Assembly (NCBI GenBank): GCA_020052115.1
Contig: JAGVPR010000364.1
Coordinates: forward strand, 1 to 26,086
DNA length: 26,086 bases
Direction: 5' to 3'
From: Candidatus Eiseniibacteriota bacterium
Lineage (GTDB): Bacteria > Eisenbacteria > RBG-16-71-46 > JAGVPR01
Shown here: in pieces, positions 14,689 to 22,275 of the stretch
Numbering within the stretch: the first letter of the stretch is position 1
Layout of the letters: each line of letters starts with the position of its first letter
Program-made: the position numbers and the translations under genes
Notes under the pieces: generated by a model
Databases searched by the model: none
Seen by the model: the letters and a program-made list of their open reading frames with translations, nothing else
What the model was told of the DNA's origin: nothing

Positions 14689-16080
14689 TCATGCGCCCAG
14701 TGTTTCGTGAATCGAGCGTGCGGCTTTCCGGCCGGCCCCCATGGCGCTGATAACGGTCGCGGCCCCGGTGACGACGTCCCCTCCGGCCCAGACCCTCTCT
14801 CGTGAGGTCTGACCTGTCTCCGGGTCCGCCTCGATGTTGCCCTTCTTGCCGACGTTCAAGCGCGGAGTCGTCATCGGAATGAGCGGATTCGGGCTGTTCC
14901 CGATGGCGCAGACCGCGGCGTCGGCCTCCATTCTGAACTCCGATCCCTCGATCGGCACCGGCCGGGGACGACCGGAACCATCCGGCTCTCCCAGCGCCAT
15001 CCTCTGGCATTCGATCTCGGTGAGCCATCCGTGCTCGTTGCCGAGAAGTCTGAGGGGGAGGGTCAGGAGTTCGAAGATGATGCCCTCCTCCTCGGCGTTC
15101 TCGATCTCCTCGATCCTCGCCGGCATCTCGTCTCGACCGCGGCGGTAGACGATGTGGACCTCGTCGGCACCGAGCCTGAGGGCCGTGCGGGCGGCGTCCA
15201 TCGCGACGTTCCCGCCGCCGAAAACCGCCATGCGAGACGCCCGCTTGAGCGGCGTGTCGCACGCAGGGAAGCGAAAACCCTTCATCAGATTGCACCGGGT
15301 CAGATACTCGTTGGCCGAGTACACTCCGTTCAGATTCTCCCCCGGGATCTCCATGAACCACGGCAGCCCCGCGCCGGCCCCGATGAACATCGCATCGAAC
15401 TCCTCGAGAAGCCGGTCCACCGTTCGCGTCTTTCCAACGATGAAGTCGAGATGAAGCTTCACGCCGAGGCCCTTCACGTACTCCACCTCGCGGCGGACGA
15501 TCGCCTTCGGGAGGCGGAATTCGGGGATCCCGTACGTGAGCACGCCTCCTGCCTCGTGGAGGGCCTCGAAGATGGTCACGTCGTAGCCCTGCAACGCGAG
15601 ATCGTTGGCCACCGTGATTCCCGCGGGGCCCGATCCGACGATGGCCACCCGTCGCCCATTGGGCTGGGCGACGTCGGGCCTTTCGATGGTGCCGCTGGCA
15701 GCCTCATAATCCGCGAGGAAGCGCTCGAGCCGGCCGATCGCCACCGGTTCGTGTTTCTTCCCGAGCACGCAGACCTTTTCGCACTGCTCCTCCTGCGGGC
15801 AGACACGGCCGCACACCGCCGGCAGGGCGTTCTTCTCCTTGATCCTCCGAATCCCGGCGCCAAAGTCCCCCTCGACGATGGACTGGATGAATCCGGGAAT
15901 GTCGATCCCGACTGGGCAGCCCTCGACACACCGGGGGTTCTTGCAGACGAGGCACCGGGTCGCCTCCTCCCGCGCCAGCTCGGGGGTGTAGCCGAGAGCC
16001 ACCTCGTCAAAGTTCCTGACCCGTTCGTAGGGCTCCTGCTTCGGCATCGGCCGCTTCTTGGGATCGATCTTCACGGGCAT
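14689..16080 (-). CDS. nfnB: NfnB / GltD-like NADPH-binding subunit
   Basis: This 463-residue flavoprotein is of the glutamate-synthase-small-subunit family. The N-terminal domain has Cys sets for two 4Fe-4S clusters (C43, C46, C51, C55 and C90, C94, C100, C104). The FAD site is VGSGPAGITVANDLALQG (about 148-165). The NAD(P)H site is AVFGGGNVAMDAARTALRLG (about 285-304), followed by YRRGRDEMPAR, with Arg residues suited to NADPH phosphate. It ends with the second FAD motif (RVWAGGDVVTGAATVISAMG). In NfnAB this subunit carries the bifurcating FAD and oxidises NADPH while reducing ferredoxin and NAD. In StnC the GltD-like part has lost bifurcation; which case applies here is open. It starts 15 nt after nfnA stops. 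Confidence 0.9.
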   Translation of the reverse strand: MPVKIDPKKRPMPKQEPYERVRNFDEVALGYTPELAREEATRCLVCKNPRCVEGCPVGIDIPGFIQSIVEGDFGAGIRRIKEKNALPAVCGRVCPQEEQCEKVCVLGKKHEPVAIGRLERFLADYEAASGTIERPDVAQPNGRRVAIVGSGPAGITVANDLALQGYDVTIFEALHEAGGVLTYGIPEFRLPKAIVRREVEYVKGLGVKLHLDFIVGKTRTVDRLLEEFDAMFIGAGAGLPWFMEIPGENLNGVYSANEYLTRCNLMKGFRFPACDTPLKRASRMAVFGGGNVAMDAARTALRLGADEVHIVYRRGRDEMPARIEEIENAEEEGIIFELLTLPLRLLGNEHGWLTEIECQRMALGEPDGSGRPRPVPIEGSEFRMEADAAVCAIGNSPNPLIPMTTPRLNVGKKGNIEADPETGQTSRERVWAGGDVVTGAATVISAMGAGRKAARSIHETLGA

Positions 16081-16095
16081 CCGCAGCCCCCGGAC

Positions 16096-16929
16096 TCAGT
16101 AGTGAGAGGCGCAACCGCTCCGGCGCAGCGGCTGGACCTCTTCGGGGTTGTACGTCTGTCTTCTCTTCAGGAACTCCACCCAATCCACTTCGTGTCCGTC
16201 GAAGTCGGGCCCGTCCACGCACGCGAACTTCATCTTGCCGCCCACGGTCAGGCGGCAGACTCCGCACATACCGGTACCGTCGATCATGATCGGGTTCATG
16301 TTGACGATCGTCTTGATCCCGAGCGGCCGGGTCACCTCGGAGGCCTTCATCATCAGGAAGGTGCATCCGTTGACGATGATGCGGTCGGGCTTGATCTTCT
16401 CGAGGATAAGTATCTCCGGTAGGCGCGTGATGTGCCCCTTGTAGCCGGCCGAGCCGTCCCGCGTGATCTCGATGACCCGAGTGCATACGCCCCGAAGCTT
16501 GTCCTGCCAGTAGAGAAGATATCGGCTCCGGGCTTCGATCAGAACATAGACCGTGTTCCCGGCTTCCTGAAGCGAGCGTGCCACCGGGTAGATGCTCCCT
16601 ATGCCGTAACACCCGGCGATGCAGAGCACCGTGCCGAAGTGGGCGATCTCGGTGTCGTTGCCGAGGGGTCCGGCGTAAGTCGGGATCACATCGTCCGGCT
16701 TGAGCCTCGCGAGCTTCGAGGTCGAGGCGCCGACCTGCAGGAACACGGACGTCACCGTCCCGGCTGCGGCATCCCAATCGGCGATCGTCAGCGGGACCCG
16801 CTCGCCCGCCTCGTCAGGCCTCAGGATGACGAAGTTCCCCGGCCGCGCGGCGTTTGTGACCTCGGGCGCGGCCACGGTGAGTTCATGGATGTTCGGGACG
16901 ATCATCCGGCGGACGACGACGCGGTACAT
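16096..16929 (-). CDS. nfnA: NfnA-like NAD(H)/FAD/[2Fe-2S] subunit
   Basis: This 277-residue protein is of the ferredoxin-NADP reductase superfamily, as in NfnA, SudB and PyrK. FAD-binding RVPLTIAD is at about 44-51. The usual GGGVGI nucleotide loop is AGCYGIGSIYPVAR (about 105-118). The C-terminal [2Fe-2S] site is DGTGMCGVCRLTVGGKMKFA, then CVDG, with Asp217, C222, C225 and C237, the Asp plus three-Cys ligand set known for NfnA. The end, ASHY, is preceded by a basic stretch. In NfnAB this subunit docks NAD(H). Its presence next to NuoE/NuoF, which already give an NADH site, means two NAD(H)-binding routes in one operon. The intergenic gap from the NuoG-like gene is 57 nt, the largest inside the enzyme block apart from those before the regulators. 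Confidence 0.9.
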   Translation of the reverse strand: MYRVVVRRMIVPNIHELTVAAPEVTNAARPGNFVILRPDEAGERVPLTIADWDAAAGTVTSVFLQVGASTSKLARLKPDDVIPTYAGPLGNDTEIAHFGTVLCIAGCYGIGSIYPVARSLQEAGNTVYVLIEARSRYLLYWQDKLRGVCTRVIEITRDGSAGYKGHITRLPEILILEKIKPDRIIVNGCTFLMMKASEVTRPLGIKTIVNMNPIMIDGTGMCGVCRLTVGGKMKFACVDGPDFDGHEVDWVEFLKRRQTYNPEEVQPLRRSGCASHY

Positions 16930-16962
16930 ATCCGGGCCTCACGATTCAGTGCTTGTTCAATC

Positions 16963-16983
16963 GGGTGGCGCTCGGGCGCACCC
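16963..16983 (-). other. Hairpin between the NuoG-like and nfnA genes
   Basis: GGGT-G-GCGC / GCGC-ACCC (16963-16983) can form an 8-bp stem with one bulge and a 4-nt loop in the 57-nt gap. There is no T-tract. It may tune message stability between the two modules or be chance. Confidence 0.3.
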
Positions 16984-16986
16984 CTC

Positions 16987-19515
16987 TCACGAGTTTCGAT
17001 GACCGCTGACGGTCACATTCAGGAGACGGCCATCGAAGCGATAGAGACATTGCAGCCCCTGACGGTGCGCGAGGCCGCCATAGGCATGCGGACGATGGAC
17101 AGTCACCGAGCGCGGAGCGCAGTCTGCATCAGCCCTCGCGGTGCCCGTCACGTTCATTCCGTCGACGTGGACAACGATCCGATCACCGTCCTTGACGCCG
17201 AGTTCTTCGAGATCGTCCGGATGCAGCCTGAGTCCCTCCTCCAACCGCAGTTCCGAGAGCCCCTCGACCACGTGACTCAAGTCGATCCCCCGGTGCCGGA
17301 ATCCGCCGGGTTCGGCGATCAATCGCCGCGCGCTGTCCGCCGGAGGATGCGCACCTGCTCCTCGCGGCAGGATGTCCACCGTCGGCGAGGTCCGGCGCGG
17401 CCGCCGGTCCCCGGATGCGGGAAACCCGGCGACGCGCCGCGAGATCTCGCAGAGGACCTCGCCCGCATTCGCGAAGTGCAATCCGTCCGCCGACAAGGTC
17501 TCCGCCAGCATCGAGAAGATCATCCAATCGGGACGAACGCGCCCCGTGCGCGCGCCGTCCGGCAGGTGTTCGACCGCCGCCGATCTCTGCACGCGGCCCT
17601 CGACGTTTGTCAGCGTGCCCTCCGCCTCCACGAAGCTCGCGGCCGGGAGGAAGGCGTCCACCTCGAAGGGCGGAAGGTAGATGTCCTGCGCGATGACGTA
17701 CTCACACGGCGGTCGTTCGAAGAACGGAGCCTCGCCGACGAGGTAGAGGACCTTGGGTCGGGCGCGGCCTTCGAGAACGTCGGCGAGAGAGACGCGCGCC
17801 GCGTCATCCGCCTTCTCGAAGCCCGGCAACAGCTCGCCGAGGGCGCCAAGCTCGAGCGCGCCCCGCGTGTTGGTCCCGTGCATCAGAGGCAGGAACGTCG
17901 TCTGCTCCCGCCCCTCGAGACGGAAGAGCGCCTCGGCCAGCTCGCCGCCGGGGTCGACGGCGAACGCGGAAGGCGAGACGACCACGGCGAGGCTCCGGCA
18001 AGAGGCGATCGATCGCACAGCCTTCGCGAGGGACACCTCCTCGATGCCGCACCCGGCGGCGGCGTGCGGCGCGGCGCCGGCGTCTCCACTGAACAGACGT
18101 TCCACCATGGCGCGCAGCACCCGCCCCTCCATCCCCGGTGCGGATCTCAACCAGTGGTCGGCGACGCGGGCGAGGTTGGAGTCGCGGGAGTCGATCGTGA
18201 CGAGAACGGCCCCCTCCCGCAAGGCCCGGCGGATCTGGACGCCCGCCACGGAGAAGTAGAAACGGGAATCGAGCCCGACGGCGATGATCGCGTCGGCGTG
18301 AGCCAGCGCCTCGATCGAAATCGGCAGCGAGAAGAGCCGGCTCCACACGCCCGTCCCGCCGGGGAGGGCCCAACGGGCGGTGGAATCGATGCTGTTCGTT
18401 CGTAGGACGGAGCGGACGAACTTCTGCGCCGTGTACAGGCTCTCGTTCGTGAGGTCCGGTGAGATGAGCATCAGGAAGTCGCCGGCCTCGAGCCCCCGCA
18501 GGCGCGACGCGACGTCCTCGAGCGCCTCGGGCCAATCGACCTCGCGGAAGTACCGGCCGCGCTTGAGCACCGGCTTCCTAGCTCGCTCGTGGTGATGGGT
18601 CGTCTCTGGCAGGCAGAACCGTCCCCGGACGCACAGCTGCCCATCGTTGATCTCGTGGTCGAGGTGCGGGTGCACCTTGGACAGGCGTCCGTTCTTGTGG
18701 TGGAGCTCGACCTGGCAACCGAGCGCGCAGAACGGGCACGTCGAGATCTCGGCGCCGTCCGGCTTGCCGTCCCACTTCGATGCCTTGTCCACGAGCGCGC
18801 CCGTGGGGCAGACCGACACGCAGGCGCCGCAGAATTCGCACCCTGCTTCCACGTGGCTTCTGCCAAACGCGGGGCCGATCTGTGTCTTCGGTCCCCGGTT
18901 CATGAAGGCTAGCACGGACGCTCCCCGCACCTCCTGGCACATGCGGACGCAGCGGCCGCACAGGATGCACAGGTTGTAGTCCCTGTCGAAGAACGGATCG
19001 TCGTGCTCGGCCTCGTACCCGCGGTAGTAGACCGGATGGCGGATCTCGCTCACGCCGAGCTTCTCCACGAGACTCTGGAGTTCACACTGGCCGTCCTTGG
19101 GGCAGGTTCTGCAGCCCGTGCTCACGCCGGATTTCCGTATGGTGTACTGGTTCTCCCTGCATTCCGCCTGTTCGGTGCAGATGAGACAGCTCGACGGGTG
19201 TTCGCTCAGCATGAGCTCGAGAATATCTCTTCTCATCTCGCGGATCGCCGTCGTTTCCGTGAGCACGCTCATGCCGTCCTGAACCACGGTGCTGCAGGCC
19301 AGGGGATAGCCGCGCATCCCGTCAATCTCGACCATGCAGAGGCGGCATCCCCCGAAGGGGGAGAGATCCTTGTGGGAGCAGAGCGACGGAATGAAGACGC
19401 CGTTCAGCTCCGCCGCTCTGAGGACGGTGACGCCCTCCGGACAGGAAGCCGCGCGGTGATCGAGCTGGATCGCGATCGTCCGCGCGTTCTTGGCGCGAAT
19501 CGGTTTCGGGCTCAT
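16987..19515 (-). CDS. nuoG: NuoG-like iron-sulfur subunit with inactive molybdopterin-type domain
   Basis: This 842-residue subunit has, in order: [2Fe-2S] (C46, C57, C60, C74); His-Cys 4Fe-4S motif (H106, C110, C113, C119); a second C-x2-C-x5-C (C135, C138, C144); two ferredoxin 4Fe-4S motifs (C183-C186-C189-C193, C226-C229-C232-C236); and the Fe-S motif of molybdopterin oxidoreductases (C260, C263, C267, C295). A molybdopterin-type domain follows, with the dinucleotide-binding fold at about 730-840. Where formate dehydrogenases have Sec or Cys before His, this one reads SIDSTARWALPGG (W382), so a catalytic Mo site is improbable and it is more like complex I NuoG. ATG 19515 follows the nuoF-like stop by one nucleotide; the open frame extends to 19563 but would overlap. 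It likely carries electrons from NuoEF to the Nfn-like subunits. Confidence 0.88.
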   Translation of the reverse strand: MSPKPIRAKNARTIAIQLDHRAASCPEGVTVLRAAELNGVFIPSLCSHKDLSPFGGCRLCMVEIDGMRGYPLACSTVVQDGMSVLTETTAIREMRRDILELMLSEHPSSCLICTEQAECRENQYTIRKSGVSTGCRTCPKDGQCELQSLVEKLGVSEIRHPVYYRGYEAEHDDPFFDRDYNLCILCGRCVRMCQEVRGASVLAFMNRGPKTQIGPAFGRSHVEAGCEFCGACVSVCPTGALVDKASKWDGKPDGAEISTCPFCALGCQVELHHKNGRLSKVHPHLDHEINDGQLCVRGRFCLPETTHHHERARKPVLKRGRYFREVDWPEALEDVASRLRGLEAGDFLMLISPDLTNESLYTAQKFVRSVLRTNSIDSTARWALPGGTGVWSRLFSLPISIEALAHADAIIAVGLDSRFYFSVAGVQIRRALREGAVLVTIDSRDSNLARVADHWLRSAPGMEGRVLRAMVERLFSGDAGAAPHAAAGCGIEEVSLAKAVRSIASCRSLAVVVSPSAFAVDPGGELAEALFRLEGREQTTFLPLMHGTNTRGALELGALGELLPGFEKADDAARVSLADVLEGRARPKVLYLVGEAPFFERPPCEYVIAQDIYLPPFEVDAFLPAASFVEAEGTLTNVEGRVQRSAAVEHLPDGARTGRVRPDWMIFSMLAETLSADGLHFANAGEVLCEISRRVAGFPASGDRRPRRTSPTVDILPRGAGAHPPADSARRLIAEPGGFRHRGIDLSHVVEGLSELRLEEGLRLHPDDLEELGVKDGDRIVVHVDGMNVTGTARADADCAPRSVTVHRPHAYGGLAHRQGLQCLYRFDGRLLNVTVSGHRNS

Positions 19516-19516
19516 G

Positions 19517-21388
19517 TCAGACCCCGGACTCGATGACGATGGCGTCGCCGGCGATGGCGTCAAACCGGCAGATCTCGTAGCACGACCGGCACTTGATGCA
19601 CTTCGTCATGTCGAGATTGTGTGGTTCCGACCTCGGACCCGAGATCGCCTCCGTCGGACAGACCTGCACGCAGCGCTGGCATCCCGTGCACTTGTCCTTG
19701 ATGATCCTGTAGACGACGAGATCCCTGCAGACCGCGGCGGGACAGCGCTTCTCCACGATGTGGGCGAGGAACTCGGTGCGGAAATACTTGAGCGCCGTCA
19801 GCACCGGGTTTGGAGCGGTCTGCCCGAGGCCGCACAGGGCTCCACCCTTGATGGTGCGGGCCAGCCGCTCGAGCTTGTCCAAATCGGAGATCTCGCCCTG
19901 TCCGCGAGAGATCCTCTCCAGGATGTCCACGAGGTGTCGCGTTCCGACGCGGCACGGAACGCACTTGCCGCAGGATTCGGCCTGCGTGAAGTTGAGGAAG
20001 TACTTCGCGGTGTCGATGATGCATGTGTTCCTGTCGAGAACGATGAGGCCGCCCGACCCCATGATCGATCCGGCCGCCGCCAGTGCGTCGTAGTCGATCG
20101 GCGAGTCGAGAAATTCCTCTCCCAGACAGCCGCCGGAGGGGCCGCCGGTCTGGACGGCCTTGAAGCCCTTGATGACGCCCCCGCCCACGTCGTCGATGAC
20201 CGTTCGCAGGGACGTGCCCAGCGGCACCTCGATGAGCCCCGTCCGCCGCACCCTTCCAACGAGGCTGAACGTCTTCGTCCCCTTCGAGGACTCCGTGCCG
20301 TATTGCGAAAACCAGCCCGGGCCGTTTCGCACGATGTTGGGAAGCGCTCCGAGGGTCTCTACGTTGTTGATGATGGTCGGTTTGCCCCACAGTCCTTCGA
20401 CGGCCGGGAAAGGGGGGCGTGTGCGGGGCATGCCGCGCTTTCCCTCGATGCTCGCGATCAAGGCGGTCTCCTCGCCGCACACGAAGGCTCCCGCTCCCTC
20501 TTTGAGCTTGATGTCGAAGCTGAAATCACTGCCGAGGATCCGGTCGCCCAGCAGACCCATCTCGCGCATCTGCGCGATCGCGGTCCGCAGGCGCCGGATG
20601 GCGAGGGGGTATTCCGCCCTGATGTACACGTAACCCGCGCTCGCCCCGATGGTGTAGCCGGCGATGAGCATCCCTTCGAGCACCGCGTGCGGGTCCCCCT
20701 CGATCAGGGAGCGGTTCATGAACGCGCCCGGATCTCCCTCGTCGGCGTTGCAGATCAGGAACCGCTTGTCGCTCTCGGTCTCGCGGCAGATGAGCCACTT
20801 GCGCCACGTCGGAAACCCAGCGCCGCCCCGGCCCCGCAGGCCGGAGTCCTTCACGACGTCGAGCACTTGCCTCCAGGACAGGGAGAGGCACGACTCGAGA
20901 GCGGCATAGCCACCCCGGGCGAGATAGTGGTCGGCGTTCTCCGGGTCGACGATCCCGCAGTTGCGAAGCACGATGCGCACCTGGCGAGCGAGCATCGGGT
21001 GGTCGAAGAACCGTGGGATTCCATCGAATCCGCTGTCGCCGAAATGGCCCACGAGGCGGCGCTGGAACACCTCGTTCTTGTCGAAGAATGACTCGAGGAG
21101 GTCGGTGACCCGCGCCGGTGAGAGGTTGGAGTAGCTGATCCGCGGCATGCCGGGCATCTGCACATCCACGAGCGGCTCGAGGTAGCACGGACCGATGCAT
21201 CCGACCCGGATGATGTCCGCTCGGCGCTTGCCGGCGGACAGGTAGCGCTCGATCGCCTCGATGACCTCGTCCGCCCCGGCGGCCAGGCCGCAGGAAGCTG
21301 CGCCGACATAGATCACGGGATGGCTGCTGTTCCGCAGCCGCTCCCATTCCCTCAATGACCGTTTCCTTCGCGCGTCAAGAGTCTTCAC
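19517..21388 (-). CDS. nuoF: NuoF/HydB-like NADH- and FMN-binding subunit
   Basis: This 623-residue protein matches the bifurcating HydB/HndC/StnB layout rather than complex I NuoF, being longer at both ends. An N-terminal thioredoxin-like Fe-S domain has Cys33, C64 and C68 (ASCGLAAGA and VGCIGPCYLEPL). Then comes the FMN/NADH core: GRGGAGFPTW (186-195), NADEGDPGAFMNR (214-226), GAGAFVCGEETAL (298-310) and KPTIINNVETL (336-346). The SLBB-like and 4Fe-4S region is ESCGKCVPC (C473, C476, C479) with C519. A CPAAVC motif (549-554) and two C-terminal ferredoxin clusters (C567/570/573/577 and C597/600/603/607) follow. GTG 21388 overlaps the nuoE-like gene by 14 nt, and the start MKTLDARRKRSLREWE suits the family. 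It should exchange electrons between NADH and ferredoxin. Confidence 0.92.
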   Translation of the reverse strand: MKTLDARRKRSLREWERLRNSSHPVIYVGAASCGLAAGADEVIEAIERYLSAGKRRADIIRVGCIGPCYLEPLVDVQMPGMPRISYSNLSPARVTDLLESFFDKNEVFQRRLVGHFGDSGFDGIPRFFDHPMLARQVRIVLRNCGIVDPENADHYLARGGYAALESCLSLSWRQVLDVVKDSGLRGRGGAGFPTWRKWLICRETESDKRFLICNADEGDPGAFMNRSLIEGDPHAVLEGMLIAGYTIGASAGYVYIRAEYPLAIRRLRTAIAQMREMGLLGDRILGSDFSFDIKLKEGAGAFVCGEETALIASIEGKRGMPRTRPPFPAVEGLWGKPTIINNVETLGALPNIVRNGPGWFSQYGTESSKGTKTFSLVGRVRRTGLIEVPLGTSLRTVIDDVGGGVIKGFKAVQTGGPSGGCLGEEFLDSPIDYDALAAAGSIMGSGGLIVLDRNTCIIDTAKYFLNFTQAESCGKCVPCRVGTRHLVDILERISRGQGEISDLDKLERLARTIKGGALCGLGQTAPNPVLTALKYFRTEFLAHIVEKRCPAAVCRDLVVYRIIKDKCTGCQRCVQVCPTEAISGPRSEPHNLDMTKCIKCRSCYEICRFDAIAGDAIVIESGV

Positions 21389-21842
21389 TCGGTTCCCGGC
21401 CTCCCAACAGGTCTCGGACCTGCAAGACGGACGTCTGGCCGTGGACCTTGTCGTCCAGCGAGAGAACGGGCGCCAGGGCGCAGCACCCCAGGCACGCCAC
21501 CCGCTCGAGCTGGTACATCCCGTCCGGCGTCGCCTCCCCCGGTTGAATGCCCAGGCGCCGGCGGAACACGTCGAGTATCTGCTCGCCGCCCCTCACGTGG
21601 CACGCCGTCCCAAGACAGACCTTGATGACGTGATCCCCGGGCCTCTTGAAACGGAATTGGGCGAAGAAGGTCGCGACCCCGTAGATCTCGTTCTCGGAGA
21701 TCTTGAGCCAGCGGGAGATGAGGTGTACGGAATCCTTCGAGATGAAACCGTGGAGGACCTGAATCCGCTGCAGCACTGGGATCAGGTCGGCGGGCGTTCC
21801 CTCGAACCCCTCGAAATCGGCGCGGAGCGCGGCCAGCGACAT
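21375..21842 (-). CDS. nuoE: NuoE/HydC-like [2Fe-2S] subunit
   Basis: This 155-residue thioredoxin-like ferredoxin has the NuoE helical N-terminus (ADLIPVLQRIQVLHGFISKD, then NEIYGVATFFAQFRF) and the four cluster ligands C76-x4-C81 (VCLGTACHVRGG) and C117-x3-C121 (VACLGCCALAP). It pairs with the NuoF-like subunit as HydC does with HydB, and as StnA does with StnB. ATG 21842 has GGGGGA about 9 nt upstream. Its end overlaps the nuoF-like gene, so the two are likely made in equal amounts. Extra C120 next to C121 is non-canonical but harmless in family terms. Confidence 0.92.
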   Translation of the reverse strand: MSLAALRADFEGFEGTPADLIPVLQRIQVLHGFISKDSVHLISRWLKISENEIYGVATFFAQFRFKRPGDHVIKVCLGTACHVRGGEQILDVFRRRLGIQPGEATPDGMYQLERVACLGCCALAPVLSLDDKVHGQTSVLQVRDLLGGREPSEDS

Positions 21843-21869
21843 CGCCGTTGGTCCCCCGATGCGGACGAG

Positions 21870-21909
21870 GCGCGACCGTGCCCTGATTGCTCAGCGCGTG
21901 CGGTCGCGC
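21870..21909 (-). other. Intercistronic inverted repeat after the first DRTGG gene
   Basis: GCGCGACCG (21870-21878) and CGGTCGCGC (21901-21909) form a perfect 9-bp stem with a 22-nt loop just after the DRTGG stop codon and before nuoE. There is no T-tract, so it may be an RNA-processing or partial termination site that sets different levels of regulator and enzyme. Confidence 0.4.
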
Positions 21910-22235
21910 TAGAACCCGAGTTCAACGAGTCTCTTGGCGAAGCCCCAGGTGTCCATCTCGCTCGTGAAAACGCCGATGCCGACTTTCGTCGCGAGTTCCA
22001 CGACGTCGTCCGCCGGCTGCCTCCCCTTGACGATCACGATCATGGCGACGTTCGCGAGATTGGCCGCCGCGATGAGGCTCTTGTGCGTCTGAAGCGTCAC
22101 GAGCACGCTGTTCGGCTTCGCGCCTGTGATGATGTCCGAGACCATGTCCGAGATGTAGACCCGGGCGACCTCTTTGTCCTTGAAGTCGTTGATCGGCTTG
22201 AGGTGAGCCTTCTCGACGATCTCGGAGACCTTCAT
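21909..22235 (-). CDS. DRTGG-domain protein (first copy)
   Basis: This 108-residue protein is of the DRTGG domain family: MKVSEIVEKAHLKPIN, ISDMVSDIITGAKPNSVLVT, LANVAMIVIVKGRQPADDVV and TKVGIGVFTSEMDTWGFAKR. It starts at ATG 22235 behind a strong purine-rich GGGAGGGAGAGACAG sequence. It lies 40 nt after the Cys-rich gene and 66 nt before nuoE. Single-domain DRTGG proteins recur next to NuoEF-type genes of bifurcating hydrogenases; they may bind a nucleotide or act as a docking element. It differs clearly from the second copy at 14266, with no Cys, so the pair may form a heterodimer. Exact role unknown. Confidence 0.87.
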   Translation of the reverse strand: MKVSEIVEKAHLKPINDFKDKEVARVYISDMVSDIITGAKPNSVLVTLQTHKSLIAAANLANVAMIVIVKGRQPADDVVELATKVGIGVFTSEMDTWGFAKRLVELGF

Positions 22236-22275
22236 CTGTCTCTCCCTCCCGCCTGAAACCTCACGACGCGCGTCT

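Noticed and set aside
11626..14805. Plus-strand open frame of over 1000 codons
   Set aside because: It runs antisense through the hydrogenase-like, ATPase and DRTGG genes. Only the 11950-12474 part is real (transposase remnant); the rest is a shadow of GC-rich minus-strand codons with no domain.
16432..18405. Plus-strand 657-codon open frame
   Set aside because: Antisense to nfnA and the NuoG-like gene; Arg/Gly/Asp/His-rich composition and no recognisable motif.
16987..19515. NADH-dependent formate dehydrogenase alpha subunit
   Set aside because: The Mo-ligand position is Trp rather than Cys or Sec, so I call it NuoG-like instead.
19490..21091. Plus-strand 533-codon open frame
   Set aside because: Antisense to the well-supported NuoF-like gene; no motif, typical mirror composition.
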